Of a DNA stretch of 42,607 nt, positions 32,153 to 40,204 are shown piece after piece. The position numbers were made by a program, and so were the translations under genes. The notes beneath the pieces are model-generated. The model had not been told where the DNA came from, ran no database searches, and saw only the letters and a list, made by a program, of their open reading frames with translations. The stretch is from Christensenella sp. UBA1685. Lineage in GTDB: Bacteria; Bacillota; Clostridia; Christensenellales; CAG-138. The DNA lies in assembly GCA_002320595.1 (NCBI GenBank), contig DCKB01000006.1:1-42607 (forward strand), read 5' to 3'. Within the stretch, counting starts at the first letter, position 1. Each line of letters opens with the position of its first letter.

Positions 32153-32971
32153 ATGTCCCACATTATCGCCATCGCCAACCAGAAAGGCGGCGTTGGCAAA
32201 ACCACCACTTGCACCAATCTCGGCATTGGCTTAGCGCAGGAAGGAAAGCAAGTGCTGCTCATCGACAGCGACCCGCAGGGTTCACTCACCATCAGTCTGG
32301 GCTATGACCGCCCTGACCAGCTGCTCATCACCCTTTCCGATATCATGGAAAAGGTGATGGTCGAAAACACAATTGCCCCAAATGAAGGGCTTCTCCCTCA
32401 TGAAGAAGGTGTTACCATCATGCCTGCCAATATCAGTTTGTCCGGCATGGAAGTATCCCTCGTCAACGCCATGAACAGAGAAAAGATACTCAAACAATAC
32501 CTGGATAGCATGAAACGCCAGTATGACTATGTGCTCATCGACTGTATGCCCTCCCTTGGTATGCTGACCATCAACGCTCTTGCCGCTGCGGACAGCGTGA
32601 TTATCCCCGTACAGGCGCAATACCTTTCCGCTAAGGGCTTGGAACAACTTTTGCAGACCATCAACAAGGTACGACGGCAAATCAATCCTAAACTGAAAAT
32701 CAGCGGCATTCTTCTCACCATGGTAGACAGCCGTACCAACTATGCAAAGGAAATCAGCACATTACTGCGTGATACCTACGGCAGCAAAATTAAAGTCTTC
32801 GCTACGGACATCCCTCATTCCGTCCGTGCCGCTGAAATCAGCGCCGAGGGCAAAAGCATCTATTCCCATGATCCCAAGGGTAAAGTCGCAGAAGCATACC
32901 GAGAACTGACTAAGGAGGTACTGAAGATTGAAAAGCAGCGGCAAAAAGCTAAGTCTGACCTCTTACGATGA
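32153..32971 (+). CDS. parA: ParA/Soj-family partition ATPase
   Basis: This 272-residue deviant Walker ATPase drives segregation of the element while it is circular. The N-terminus has the P-loop ANQKGGVGKTTTCTNLG with the signature lysine, then IDSDPQGSLTISLGY, and later VLIDCMPSLGMLTINAL and IIPVQAQYLSAKGLEQL. This is the standard order for Soj-like proteins, without an N-terminal DNA-binding extension. A GGAG lies 9-12 bases before the ATG. The gene overlaps parB by 44 bp. ParAB pairs are common in Tn1549-like elements. Confidence 0.93.
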   Translation: MSHIIAIANQKGGVGKTTTCTNLGIGLAQEGKQVLLIDSDPQGSLTISLGYDRPDQLLITLSDIMEKVMVENTIAPNEGLLPHEEGVTIMPANISLSGMEVSLVNAMNREKILKQYLDSMKRQYDYVLIDCMPSLGMLTINALAAADSVIIPVQAQYLSAKGLEQLLQTINKVRRQINPKLKISGILLTMVDSRTNYAKEISTLLRDTYGSKIKVFATDIPHSVRAAEISAEGKSIYSHDPKGKVAEAYRELTKEVLKIEKQRQKAKSDLLR

Positions 32972-33872
32972 CCTCTTCACCACAGAGGACGCAAGGCAGG
33001 AAGATCAACGAGAGCGGGTCATGGAAATCCCTCTGAGCAAGCTTCAACACTTTCACGACCACCCCTTTCAGGTGCGTCACGACCACGTCTTGCAGGATAT
33101 GGCAGACAGTATCAAGGAGTACGGCGTGTTATCTCCCGGACTTGCACGACCGCTCCCGGATGGCAGCGGATATGAAGTAATCTCCGGCAATCGCCGGTTA
33201 GAAGCCTGCATCCTTGCGGGGATGGAAACTATGCCGGTTATCGTCCGTGATATGACCGATGATGAAGCCATTATTGCCATGGTGGACGCTAACTTACAGC
33301 GGGAAAATATTTTGCCAAGTGAACGAGCTTATGCTTATAAAATGAAATTGGAAGCGATGAATAGGCAAGGTGCGAGAACCGATTTAACTTGTTCCCAAGT
33401 TGGGAACAAGTTTGCTGGGCGTAAATCCAGCGAGATATTAGCTGATCAAGTTGGTGAAAGTAAGAATCAAGTTTTCCGCTACATCCGCTTAACAGAGCTG
33501 ATTCCACCCATACTGGATATGGTGGACGGTGTTGCGGAACAAAAGATGGCTTTTAACCCTGCGGTGGAGCTTTCGTATCTTACCCTCTCTGAACAGACCA
33601 TGTTACTGGACGCAATGGCAGCACAAGAAGCAACCCCTTCCCTTTCTCAGGCACAGCGGCTCAAGAAGTTCAGCCAACAGGGAAAGTTGTCCGAGGATGT
33701 GATGCTTGCCATTTTATCCGAAGAGAAGAAAGAAGTTGATCGTATTACTCTCACCACAACCACACTGTCCAAGTATTTCCCCAAGTCCTATACGCCCAAG
33801 AAGATGGAAGAAACCATTATCAAGCTGTTGGAACAATGGCAACGAAAAAGGCAACAGGAACAGGAACGATAA
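32928..33872 (+). CDS. parB: ParB/Spo0J-family partition protein
   Basis: This 314-residue protein has the ParB nuclease-like N-terminal domain, with EIPLSKLQHFHDHPFQV, the CTP-binding motif region GVLSPGLARPLPDGSGYEVISGNRRLEACILAG, and DANLQRENILPSERAYAYKMKLEAM. The central helix-turn-helix lies around SKNQVFRYIRLTELIP. The start is TTG at 32928, with GGAGG 9 bases upstream inside parA; this start gives the usual N-terminus. The codons for TCSQVGNKF contain a 27-bp near-perfect palindrome (33386-33412) whose arms recall parS. Confidence 0.92.
   Translation: MKSSGKKLSLTSYDDLFTTEDARQEDQRERVMEIPLSKLQHFHDHPFQVRHDHVLQDMADSIKEYGVLSPGLARPLPDGSGYEVISGNRRLEACILAGMETMPVIVRDMTDDEAIIAMVDANLQRENILPSERAYAYKMKLEAMNRQGARTDLTCSQVGNKFAGRKSSEILADQVGESKNQVFRYIRLTELIPPILDMVDGVAEQKMAFNPAVELSYLTLSEQTMLLDAMAAQEATPSLSQAQRLKKFSQQGKLSEDVMLAILSEEKKEVDRITLTTTTLSKYFPKSYTPKKMEETIIKLLEQWQRKRQQEQER
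33386..33412. promoter_or_regulatory. parS-like palindrome inside parB
   Basis: Perfect 13-bp arms (AACTTGTTCCCAA and TTGGGAACAAGTT) flank a single central G. The internal TGTTCC...GGAACA half-sites equal those of a classical parS box (TGTTNCACGTGNAACA-type), with the centre three bases longer. It could be the element's ParB-loading site or an autoregulatory site. Confidence 0.45.
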
Positions 33873-34032
33873 CCATTGCACAAGAAAGTGTGCAAGATAT
33901 AATGAACATTGGTGGCCTTAGATGCAGAATATCTCATGAATGATTACTAACACTTTACCCAACACTCGAATTGTTGCATTAAACTTGCTAAAATAAACGT
34001 AGGAATTACAATAAAATGTCGGAGGATTCATA

Positions 34033-34695
34033 ATGGCTAATCTGTTTTTAATAGGAGTATGCCACAACGATCCATTTGGAGCTGAGAAGACGCAGAATGC
34101 GTTAAGGCTTGCACAAGAAAATCGTTTCATCCCAGACTGTATTGCTGTCGAATGGAGATCAGATTATGCCCACAGGATTATTTTACAGAGGGATACATTT
34201 GGAAAACTTTTAGCCCAAGAATATCCCGCTATTACTGATAGGGAACTACAAACACTTCAATCCTCTCTTGCGTTTGAAGCAGATGCCCATCGAGCTTTAT
34301 ATCCAGAGATTCCTATCATTTGGCTTGATGAGAATAGAACTGTTGAAGATGAAATAATTGAGAAATATGCAAAGGATCGTTTATCTATAATAACGGGTGC
34401 TGTACGTAAGAATAATGGAGTATTTAATTTATCGGATATTTCGTACTGCGTGAGACACTCATCCAATAGGATGATAGCACCTAGTGAACGAGACAAAATA
34501 TTCTTTTCTTGCATCCAAGACGCTGTTGCTAACGGATATAGCAATATTGCTTGTGTAGTAGGAACAAATCATGTAGAACTATCTACAAAAGGAATGTTTG
34601 GTGAGTTGTTAAAAAACGAAGGACATTCCATTATGATATACAAGACGGATGAAGAAACCCCGATTCTCATGAAAACTGGTTTTATGACAGTGTAA
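34033..34695 (+). CDS. Putative TIKI/TraB-like protein
   Basis: This 220-residue protein has no membrane helix or signal peptide. Near the N-terminus it shows FLIGVCHNDPFG with a G-x-x-H motif, followed after a helix by PDCIAVEWRSDY with a conserved-type glutamate. Near the C-terminus it shows IACVVGTNHVELSTKGM, a second G-x-x-H-V. These paired motifs are hallmarks of the TIKI/TraB/PrgY/ChaN superfamily, probable metal-dependent hydrolases; PrgY and TraB lower self-pheromone on enterococcal conjugative plasmids. The match is by eye only. The gene is notably AT-rich against parAB and rep, has GGAGG 7 bases before the ATG, and is closed by its own terminator, so it looks like an independent insertion. 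Confidence 0.55.
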   Translation: MANLFLIGVCHNDPFGAEKTQNALRLAQENRFIPDCIAVEWRSDYAHRIILQRDTFGKLLAQEYPAITDRELQTLQSSLAFEADAHRALYPEIPIIWLDENRTVEDEIIEKYAKDRLSIITGAVRKNNGVFNLSDISYCVRHSSNRMIAPSERDKIFFSCIQDAVANGYSNIACVVGTNHVELSTKGMFGELLKNEGHSIMIYKTDEETPILMKTGFMTV

Positions 34696-34749
34696 AATCG
34701 AGTTAAACTACTTTATTCTGATTAACAAGTATAAAAAAGACTACGCATT

Positions 34750-34779
34750 AAAAAGGCGTTCCATGCGGAGCGTCTTTTT
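34750..34779 (+). terminator. Rho-independent terminator after the TIKI-like gene
   Basis: A 13-bp stem AAAAAGGCGTTCC / GGAGCGTCTTTTT with two G-T pairs and loop ATGC ends in T5. It lies only 27 bp before the repA start, so repA must be read from a promoter within or just past it, or by read-through. Confidence 0.75.
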
Positions 34780-34806
34780 GTATGCCTGGAAATGGAGGAA
34801 ACCGAA

Positions 34807-35667
34807 ATGGCAGTATTCCGAGTGGAAAAGACACGGGATTATACGGTCATGGCAAATCATCATCTCAGAAATACGGAGCTTTCCCTGAAAGCAAAGGGGC
34901 TGCTTTCCCTCATGCTTTCCTTGCCTGAGGAATGGGACTATACCACAAAAGGTCTTGCCCGTATCTGTAAAGACGGCGTTGACAGTATCTGCGCTGGAGT
35001 GCGTGAACTGGAGGATCATGGATACGTCGTGCGTGAGCGCATCCGCAATTCCAATGGACAGCTTGGAGCCATAGAATACACGATACTGGAGCAGCCGCAA
35101 GAACCTAAACGGGAAAAACCTGAACGGGAAAATCCAGTTCAGGCAAACCCTGTCTTGGATGATCCTGTCTTGGGAAAACCTGAACGGGAAAACCCCGCAC
35201 AATTAAATACTTATAGAACAAATAAAGATGAATCAAATACGCTCTCAGCAAATCCTTATCCAATCAATTCCTATCCTATCAATCCCGTAACGGATCAGAT
35301 GGGAACGGATGGAATGGATGTTTACAGAGAGATCGTCAAAGGGAACATCGAATATGACATCATGAAAGATAACTTTCCATATGACCATGAGCGGTTGGAT
35401 GAAATCGTGGAGCTGATGGCAGAAACCCTCGCTTCCAAGAAAGCTACCTTCTGCATTGCCGGAGATACCTATCCTGCTTCCACGGTAAAGTTCAAGCTGC
35501 TCAGAATCAACAGCCTGCACATCCAGTATGTGTTTGAGTGTTTGGACAAGAACACTACGGAAGTGCGAAACATCAAGAAGTACCTGCTTGCCACTCTGTT
35601 CAACGCGCCCAACACCATGGGCAGTTACTACAAAGCACAGGTCAATCACGATATGTATGGAGATTAA
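34807..35667 (+). CDS. RepA-type replication initiator / HTH protein
   Basis: This 286-residue protein carries an N-terminal winged-helix domain, YTVMANHHLRNTELSLKAKGLLSLMLSLPEEWDYTTKGLARI, then DSICAGVRELEDHGYVVRERIR. A low-complexity linker of repeated KPERENP-like and NPVLDDP units (residues ~105-165) follows, then a C-terminal domain like DUF6017 beginning YREIVKGNIEYDIM and ending YLLATLFNAPNTMGSYYKAQVNHDM. Proteins of this layout are annotated as replication initiator A in Tn1549-like elements. ATG 34807 is chosen because GGAGG lies 8 bases upstream; that sequence itself overlaps an upstream in-frame ATG. Confidence 0.85.
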   Translation: MAVFRVEKTRDYTVMANHHLRNTELSLKAKGLLSLMLSLPEEWDYTTKGLARICKDGVDSICAGVRELEDHGYVVRERIRNSNGQLGAIEYTILEQPQEPKREKPERENPVQANPVLDDPVLGKPERENPAQLNTYRTNKDESNTLSANPYPINSYPINPVTDQMGTDGMDVYREIVKGNIEYDIMKDNFPYDHERLDEIVELMAETLASKKATFCIAGDTYPASTVKFKLLRINSLHIQYVFECLDKNTTEVRNIKKYLLATLFNAPNTMGSYYKAQVNHDMYGD

Positions 35668-35700
35668 CATTTACTACATCTGCGAAAGGAGGAAACCATC

Positions 35701-36174
35701 TTGCAGGAAGAAGTTGAAAACAGATCTGTGACTCTTGCCATCAGCGTCACCAAGCTTAGCGCCCGCGTTTTGAGAAGCGCAATCGCAAAGCTACTGGCGG
35801 AATGGCAAAAGAGCCGAGATGCACCTGAGAAGATACCCCATGGCAAGCAGACCGTAAAGGAGCTTGTAGGGCAGAACCAAGGTGTCAGCAACATCGAAGT
35901 GACGGACGTCAACATTAAATCCTTTGAGCGTGTTGCAAGGAAGTACGGTGTGGACTACGCCGTAAAGAAGGACAGCAGCGTATCCCCTCCCAAATGGCTG
36001 GTGTTCTTCAAAGCGAGAGATGCAGATGCACTAACCGCCGCTTTTACTGAGTTCGCCGCAAAAACTGTGAAGCGGGAACAGCGTCCATCGGTGCTGCAAA
36101 CCCTTGCCAGGTTTAAGGAGATGCTGAAGGATACCGTCATCGCCAAGACCCGCAAAAAGGAGTTGGAGCGATGA
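35701..36174 (+). CDS. PcfB/DUF3801 conjugation protein
   Basis: This 157-residue protein belongs to the PcfB (DUF3801) family, an accessory relaxosome-coupling factor encoded just before the VirD4-type coupling protein. Conserved-looking parts are VTLAISVTKLSARVLRSAIAKLLAEW, HGKQTVKELVGQNQGVSNIEV, KSFERVARKYGVDYAVKKD and PPKWLVFFKARDADALTAAFTEFA. It starts at TTG 35701, with GGAGG 8 bases upstream. Its stop overlaps the virD4 start by 4 bp. In pCF10 PcfB helps bring the relaxase PcfG to PcfC, so here it would have done the same before virD4 was broken. Confidence 0.9.
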   Translation: MQEEVENRSVTLAISVTKLSARVLRSAIAKLLAEWQKSRDAPEKIPHGKQTVKELVGQNQGVSNIEVTDVNIKSFERVARKYGVDYAVKKDSSVSPPKWLVFFKARDADALTAAFTEFAAKTVKREQRPSVLQTLARFKEMLKDTVIAKTRKKELER

Positions 36175-36722
36175 ACCTGAAAAAGTACCTCATCCCCAAC
36201 ATTCCGTATGCGGTGATCAGCTTGTTTGCCACAAACTTAGGCGAAGGATGGCGGCTTGCGTCGGGAAGCAACGCTTCTGAAAAGCTGCTGCATATCGTAG
36301 ATGGATTATCGGCTGCCTTTACCAATCCATTGCCCAGCTTTCACCTTGCCGACATCTGCATTGGAGCCACTGTTGGCGGCTTTCTTCGTTTGGTGGTATA
36401 TCTCAAGGGCAAGAACGCCAAGAAGTACCGAAAGAACATGGAGTACGGCAGTGCCCGCTGGGGAACTTCTACGGATATTCAGCCCTACATCGATCCCGCC
36501 TTTGAAAACAACATCATCCTGACCCAAACGGAGCGGCTTACCATGAACAACCGCCCCAAAGACCCAAAGACGGCGCGGAATAAAAATGTGCTTATCATTG
36601 GCGGCTCCGGCAGCGGTAAAACTCGATTTTGGCTGAAACCCAATCTCATGCAGTGTGCTTCGGAAACCTATCCCGTCAGCTTTGTGGTGACTGACCCCAA
36701 CGGTTACACTATAAGAGGATAG
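36171..36722 (+). pseudogene. VirD4/TcpA coupling protein, 5' fragment interrupted by insertion
   Basis: The first 183 residues of a VirD4-like coupling ATPase are present. There are two membrane segments (about residues 10-25 and 62-78), then GSARWGTSTDIQPYI, the Walker A motif IIGGSGSGKTRFWLKPNLM and FVVTDPNG. Full proteins run to about 600 residues and carry Walker B and the all-alpha domain; here the frame ends a few residues after VTDPNG, where the family normally reads VTDPKG. A recombinase gene begins 53 bp later. The coupling protein is therefore split by a nested element, and conjugation of the outer element should be blocked unless the insert excises precisely. Confidence 0.88.
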
Positions 36723-36775
36723 AAAAAAGGAGCGTTTCACAAACGAAGATTTCTTGAAGAAGGGAGGTCAAAACC

Positions 36776-39181
36776 GTGGCTAAGAAAGAAGAAATCAAAA
36801 TCACAGCCCTGTATGAGCGCCTGTCAAGGGACGATGAACAGGCCGGGGAATCAAACTCCATCCAGAACCAGAAAAAATACCTCGAAGAATATGCCCGTCA
36901 GAAAGGGCTGAGAAACATTCGCCATTTTTATGACGACGGTTATTCGGGTACGAATTTCAACCGTCCCGGCTTTGCCGCCCTGCTGGAAGAAATCGAAGCA
37001 GGTCATGTGGAAGTCCTGATTGTAAAAGACCTTAGTCGTTTTGGCAGAAATTACCTGCAAGTCGGCTATTACACGGAGATTCTTTTCCCGAAGAAGGGCG
37101 TTCGTTTCATAGCTATCAACAACAATGTGGACAGCGCCACCCCGCAGGACAATGACTTCACTCCGTTTTTGAACATCATGAACGAGTGGTACGCAAAGGA
37201 CACCAGCAACAAAATCAAGGCGGTGTTCAAGTCCAGAATGAAGGACGGGCTGAGATGCAGCGGCTCAATCCCCTATGGCTATAAGAGAGAACCGGGCGAT
37301 AAGCAGACCCTTATCGTGGACGAGCCTGCCGCAGAGGTTGTCAGGAAAATCTTCCGGCTGGTATGTCAGGGCGTTACCACAACAGGCATTACAGAGATTC
37401 TGACCAAGGAAAAGGTGCTGATACCGTCTGCCTACGCTGCCATGAATCAGCCGAAGAACTGCCGTCACAAGGAGATTGCAGACCCTTACCGCTGGAACGC
37501 CACCACCATCGGCTATATTCTCGACAGGCAGGAATACCTCGGTCATACCGTGTTGGGCAAATCCATCTGCGAGAACTTCAAGACCAAGCAGCGCAGAGCC
37601 GCAATGCCGGACGAGCTGATGATTTTCCCCGATACGCATGAAGCCATCATCGACCAGGACACATGGGATATTGCCAGAAAGATACGCTCAAAGAAAAAGC
37701 CGAGAGTGGCGAACGGCACCTATTCCCACCGCCTGTCCGGGTTGGTGTACTGCGCCGACTGCGGGGCAAGGATGGGCTATATCAGCCCCGAAACCAAGCA
37801 CAGCGGCAAACGCTATGATTCTGATTCCGCTTTTCAATGCGGCAACTACCGAAGCGCCACAAACGATTGCGTCTCTCACTATGTGAAAACATCGGTTCTG
37901 GAAGCGGCGATTTTGCAGGCAATTCAGGCGGTGAGCAAATATGTCCTTGAAAACGAAGCCGAGTTCATTGACCAGCTCAAAGCCGTTTGGAATGAGCATC
38001 AGGCAAGAGCAGCGGACAACGGACAGCAAGAGCTTGCCGAAGCGAAGAAGCGGATAGCCGATTTAGATGAAAAAATCAATATGCTGTATGAAAGCTCCGT
38101 GAACGGCTTACTGCCGGAGCGACAGGCACAGCGCATGATTCAGCAGTACGATGAAGAACAGCTTGTGTTGGAAAAGCGTGTTGCAGAGCTGGAAAGTCTG
38201 GTTCAGCAGGACGAGATCAAGCAGGTGGACGCATCCCGCTTCATCGCTCTGGTCAAGAAATACCGGGACTGCGAGGATCTGACCGACGCCATGCTCTATG
38301 CGTTCATTGACAGGATTGAGGTTCACGAAGCCACAGGCGGTCGAACCATCTACCGCCAGCAGAACATTGATATTCATTTCAATTTCATCGGCAACTACTA
38401 CCCGCCTGTTGAAGCTGTTTCCGAGGAAGAACGCATTGCAGCCATCGAAGCCGAGCAGCTGCGGAAGAAGCAGGAAAAGGGCAAGCGATCGACAGAGCGC
38501 AGAAAGCAGAAGCTGGACGCTCTGCGGGCGGCTGCGGAAGCCGGAGACCCCGAAGCGGTTGCAAAATACGAGGAACATCTTGCAATCCAGCGTGAGCGAA
38601 ACCGGAAACACCGTCAGAAGTTGCAGGAAGCCAGAGAAGCCGACCCGGAATATATCAGCCGGTTAGAGGAAAAGGAGCGCATCAAGCAGGAGAAAATGCT
38701 GGAAAATGAGCGTAAGCGGATAGAAAGAGCCAACCGCAAAAAGAAACTGACACGCAAGGAACTGAAAGACGCGGCGAAAACCGACCCGGAAGTCTCTAAG
38801 GAGTGGGAAGCTCTGAAAGCCAAGGAAGCCGAAGCCAGACAGCGCAAAAAGGAGCGTGAGGAAGCGAGAATGGCGGCTGACCCCGAATATGCCGCTATGA
38901 TGGCAGAACGGAAAGCGGAGTATGTCCGCACAAGGACTGCCCGGCGCAAGGCTGAACACGAAGCCCTTGTGGAGCTTGCCAAGACCGATGAAGAAGCCGC
39001 AAGGAAGCTGGCTGAGAAGCGGAAATATCAGAGTGAAGCTACCGTCAGATGCTATCAGAAAATGAAAGCCGATGCGGAAGCCGGAGACCCCGAAGCTATC
39101 CGGCGATATGAAGCCACCCTTGCCAAGCGCAGAGATGAGTACCACAAAAAGAAAGCAAGACAGGAGGAAGTACCAGCATGA
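36776..39181 (+). CDS. Large serine recombinase with repeat-rich C-terminal tail
   Basis: This 801-residue site-specific recombinase excises and integrates the nested element. The resolvase domain has catalytic Ser17 in ALYERLSRDDEQ, SIQNQKKYLEEYA, and KDLSRFGRNYLQVG. The recombinase domain follows (PYGYKREPGDKQTLIVDE), then a zinc ribbon with YCADCGARMGY and FQCGNYRSATNDC, and a coiled coil and DUF4368-like part to about residue 560. The last ~220 residues (about 580-800) are six tandem units of 31-47 residues, each starting at or near DPE and rich in Arg, Lys, Glu and Ala. Typical relatives such as TnpX or TndX lack this tail or have a different one. The start is GTG with GGGAGG 9 bases upstream. 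It ends 4 bp into tnpV. Confidence 0.9.
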   Translation: MAKKEEIKITALYERLSRDDEQAGESNSIQNQKKYLEEYARQKGLRNIRHFYDDGYSGTNFNRPGFAALLEEIEAGHVEVLIVKDLSRFGRNYLQVGYYTEILFPKKGVRFIAINNNVDSATPQDNDFTPFLNIMNEWYAKDTSNKIKAVFKSRMKDGLRCSGSIPYGYKREPGDKQTLIVDEPAAEVVRKIFRLVCQGVTTTGITEILTKEKVLIPSAYAAMNQPKNCRHKEIADPYRWNATTIGYILDRQEYLGHTVLGKSICENFKTKQRRAAMPDELMIFPDTHEAIIDQDTWDIARKIRSKKKPRVANGTYSHRLSGLVYCADCGARMGYISPETKHSGKRYDSDSAFQCGNYRSATNDCVSHYVKTSVLEAAILQAIQAVSKYVLENEAEFIDQLKAVWNEHQARAADNGQQELAEAKKRIADLDEKINMLYESSVNGLLPERQAQRMIQQYDEEQLVLEKRVAELESLVQQDEIKQVDASRFIALVKKYRDCEDLTDAMLYAFIDRIEVHEATGGRTIYRQQNIDIHFNFIGNYYPPVEAVSEEERIAAIEAEQLRKKQEKGKRSTERRKQKLDALRAAAEAGDPEAVAKYEEHLAIQRERNRKHRQKLQEAREADPEYISRLEEKERIKQEKMLENERKRIERANRKKKLTRKELKDAAKTDPEVSKEWEALKAKEAEARQRKKEREEARMAADPEYAAMMAERKAEYVRTRTARRKAEHEALVELAKTDEEAARKLAEKRKYQSEATVRCYQKMKADAEAGDPEAIRRYEATLAKRRDEYHKKKARQEEVPA
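38533..39168 (+). repeat. Tandem DPE-repeat coding region of the recombinase tail
   Basis: Six repeat units are coded here. The first and last share an identical 24-nt stretch (38533-38556 and 39073-39096), which suggests duplication at the DNA level recent enough to escape codon drift. Confidence 0.7.
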
Positions 39182-39555
39182 AAGAATTGAAGCCAAGAAT
39201 CCACGAAAACGGCATCGACTACATTCTCGTAGGCGATTACTATGTGCCGGACTGGAAGCTGCCGGAGGAACACCGTCCCATTGGCAGGTGGGGCAATCTT
39301 CACAGGGCGTATTTGAGACAGTTTCGCCCCGCCCTGTATTCGACCCTTGTCCTATCCTGCAAGCTGCACACCTACCTTGCCGATCTGAACGAGCAGGCAA
39401 CGGAAAGATGCAGTCTTATCATTGAGCAGATGGCGGAAGCCGAGGGCGTGGACGAAACCCTGAAAGCGTCCGACCAGATGCTATGGGTGCAGTCCATGAA
39501 CTCCATCCGCAGCCGAGCCGAGGAAATCATCAAGCGTGAGCTGATTTATGATTGA
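39178..39555 (+). CDS. tnpV: TnpV transposon protein
   Basis: This 125-residue protein matches TnpV of Tn4451-type elements: MKELKPRIHENGIDYILVGDY, PEEHRPIGRWGNLHRAYLR, the RPALYSTLVLSCKLHTYLADLNEQA block and MNSIRSRAEEIIKRELIY. TnpV has no known biochemical role, though it usually follows the recombinase. Its ATG overlaps the recombinase stop by 4 bp and has AGGAGG 8-13 bases upstream, so the pair is translated together. Only the family name and context can be given. Confidence 0.9.
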   Translation: MKELKPRIHENGIDYILVGDYYVPDWKLPEEHRPIGRWGNLHRAYLRQFRPALYSTLVLSCKLHTYLADLNEQATERCSLIIEQMAEAEGVDETLKASDQMLWVQSMNSIRSRAEEIIKRELIYD

Positions 39556-39725
39556 CGGTCAAGAGCCGGAAAAAACGCATATTTGACGCTGGGAACGCTT
39601 CGGACGAGGAATGTATCGCCGGAGCGTTTTCCATTGAAAAATCGCCGTTTTCCCCAAGTCAAGAGCCGGAGAAAACACCCGAAAAACATCCCTATTGCGT
39701 AACAGAGGCGCAGAAAGGAGCTTGC

Positions 39726-40043
39726 ATGAGAACAGGGCTTACCAAGCAGGAAAAAACCACCGATATATGGTTTGACGAGAAAGATCCGCTGATCTATATC
39801 CGCACACACAACACTGACCTCAAGAACAGGCTGACCGCCTATGCCGCAGCTCACCCCGGCGAGTGCCGCCAAACCGACGCAGACCCGGACACGGGCTGCA
39901 TGGAGTTTGAAATCCGCAAGGGACGGTTCTCCTTTCGGCTGACCGCCCCATACAGCGCAGAGCGCCGCAGGGCGGCAAGCGAGGCGGCGAAAAAGAGCGG
40001 CGTTCATGGAAAAGTTGCAGCTGCGGGCTACACAACAGATTGA
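39726..40043 (+). CDS. Conserved mobile-element small protein
   Basis: This 105-residue protein begins MRTGLTKQEKTTDIWFDEKDPL and contains YIRTHNTDLKNRLTAYAAAHP, then FEIRKGRFSFRLTAPYSAERRRAASEAAKK near the end. Close relatives are frequent in Clostridial conjugative elements and are often misnamed 'immunoglobulin'; their function is unknown. The ATG at 39726 is chosen for AAGGAG five bases upstream, rejecting a longer frame from 39552. The stretch 39556-39725 holds no other gene. The last 75 bp of this gene (from 39945) are repeated at 41162 and 42263, after the next two cargo operons. Confidence 0.8.
   Translation: MRTGLTKQEKTTDIWFDEKDPLIYIRTHNTDLKNRLTAYAAAHPGECRQTDADPDTGCMEFEIRKGRFSFRLTAPYSAERRRAASEAAKKSGVHGKVAAAGYTTD
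39945..40020 (+). repeat. Module-boundary repeat, copy A (coding 3' end)
   Basis: This is the resident copy: GCCCCATACAGCGCAGAGCG onward, coding APYSAERRRAASEAAKKSGV, plus the following TTCATGGAAAAGTTGCA. Copies B (41162) and C (42263) match it with a few substitutions. Confidence 0.85.
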
Positions 40044-40068
40044 ACGCTTCTTACTCGGCTGGTATAAT
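40040..40068 (+). promoter_or_regulatory. Promoter following repeat copy A
   Basis: TTGAAC (40040-40045), a 17-bp spacer and TATAAT (40063-40068). It lies upstream of the LytTR binding-site array and could give basal expression of the regulator. Confidence 0.6.
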
Positions 40069-40082
40069 ATAAACACATTGAA

Positions 40083-40169
40083 ACTTGCCCGCTGTAAATT
40101 GCATCTTACCCGCCCAAATTGACCACTTACCGATGAAGTCAAGACAAAGCCGAACACTTCCGTTATAAT
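40083..40169 (+). promoter_or_regulatory. LytTR operator triplet and activator-dependent promoter
   Basis: Three direct repeats with core CTTRCC(C)G start at 40084, 40105 and 40126, exactly 21 bp apart, the two-turn spacing used by LytTR proteins. They end directly upstream of a weak -35 (AAGACA, 40141-40146) that is 17 bp from a perfect TATAAT (40164-40169). This is the layout of an activated promoter for the LytTR-DUF3021 operon. Confidence 0.65.
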
Positions 40170-40204
40170 ATGCTTGCAAGGGCAAGAGAAACGAGGTGAT
40201 ACTC

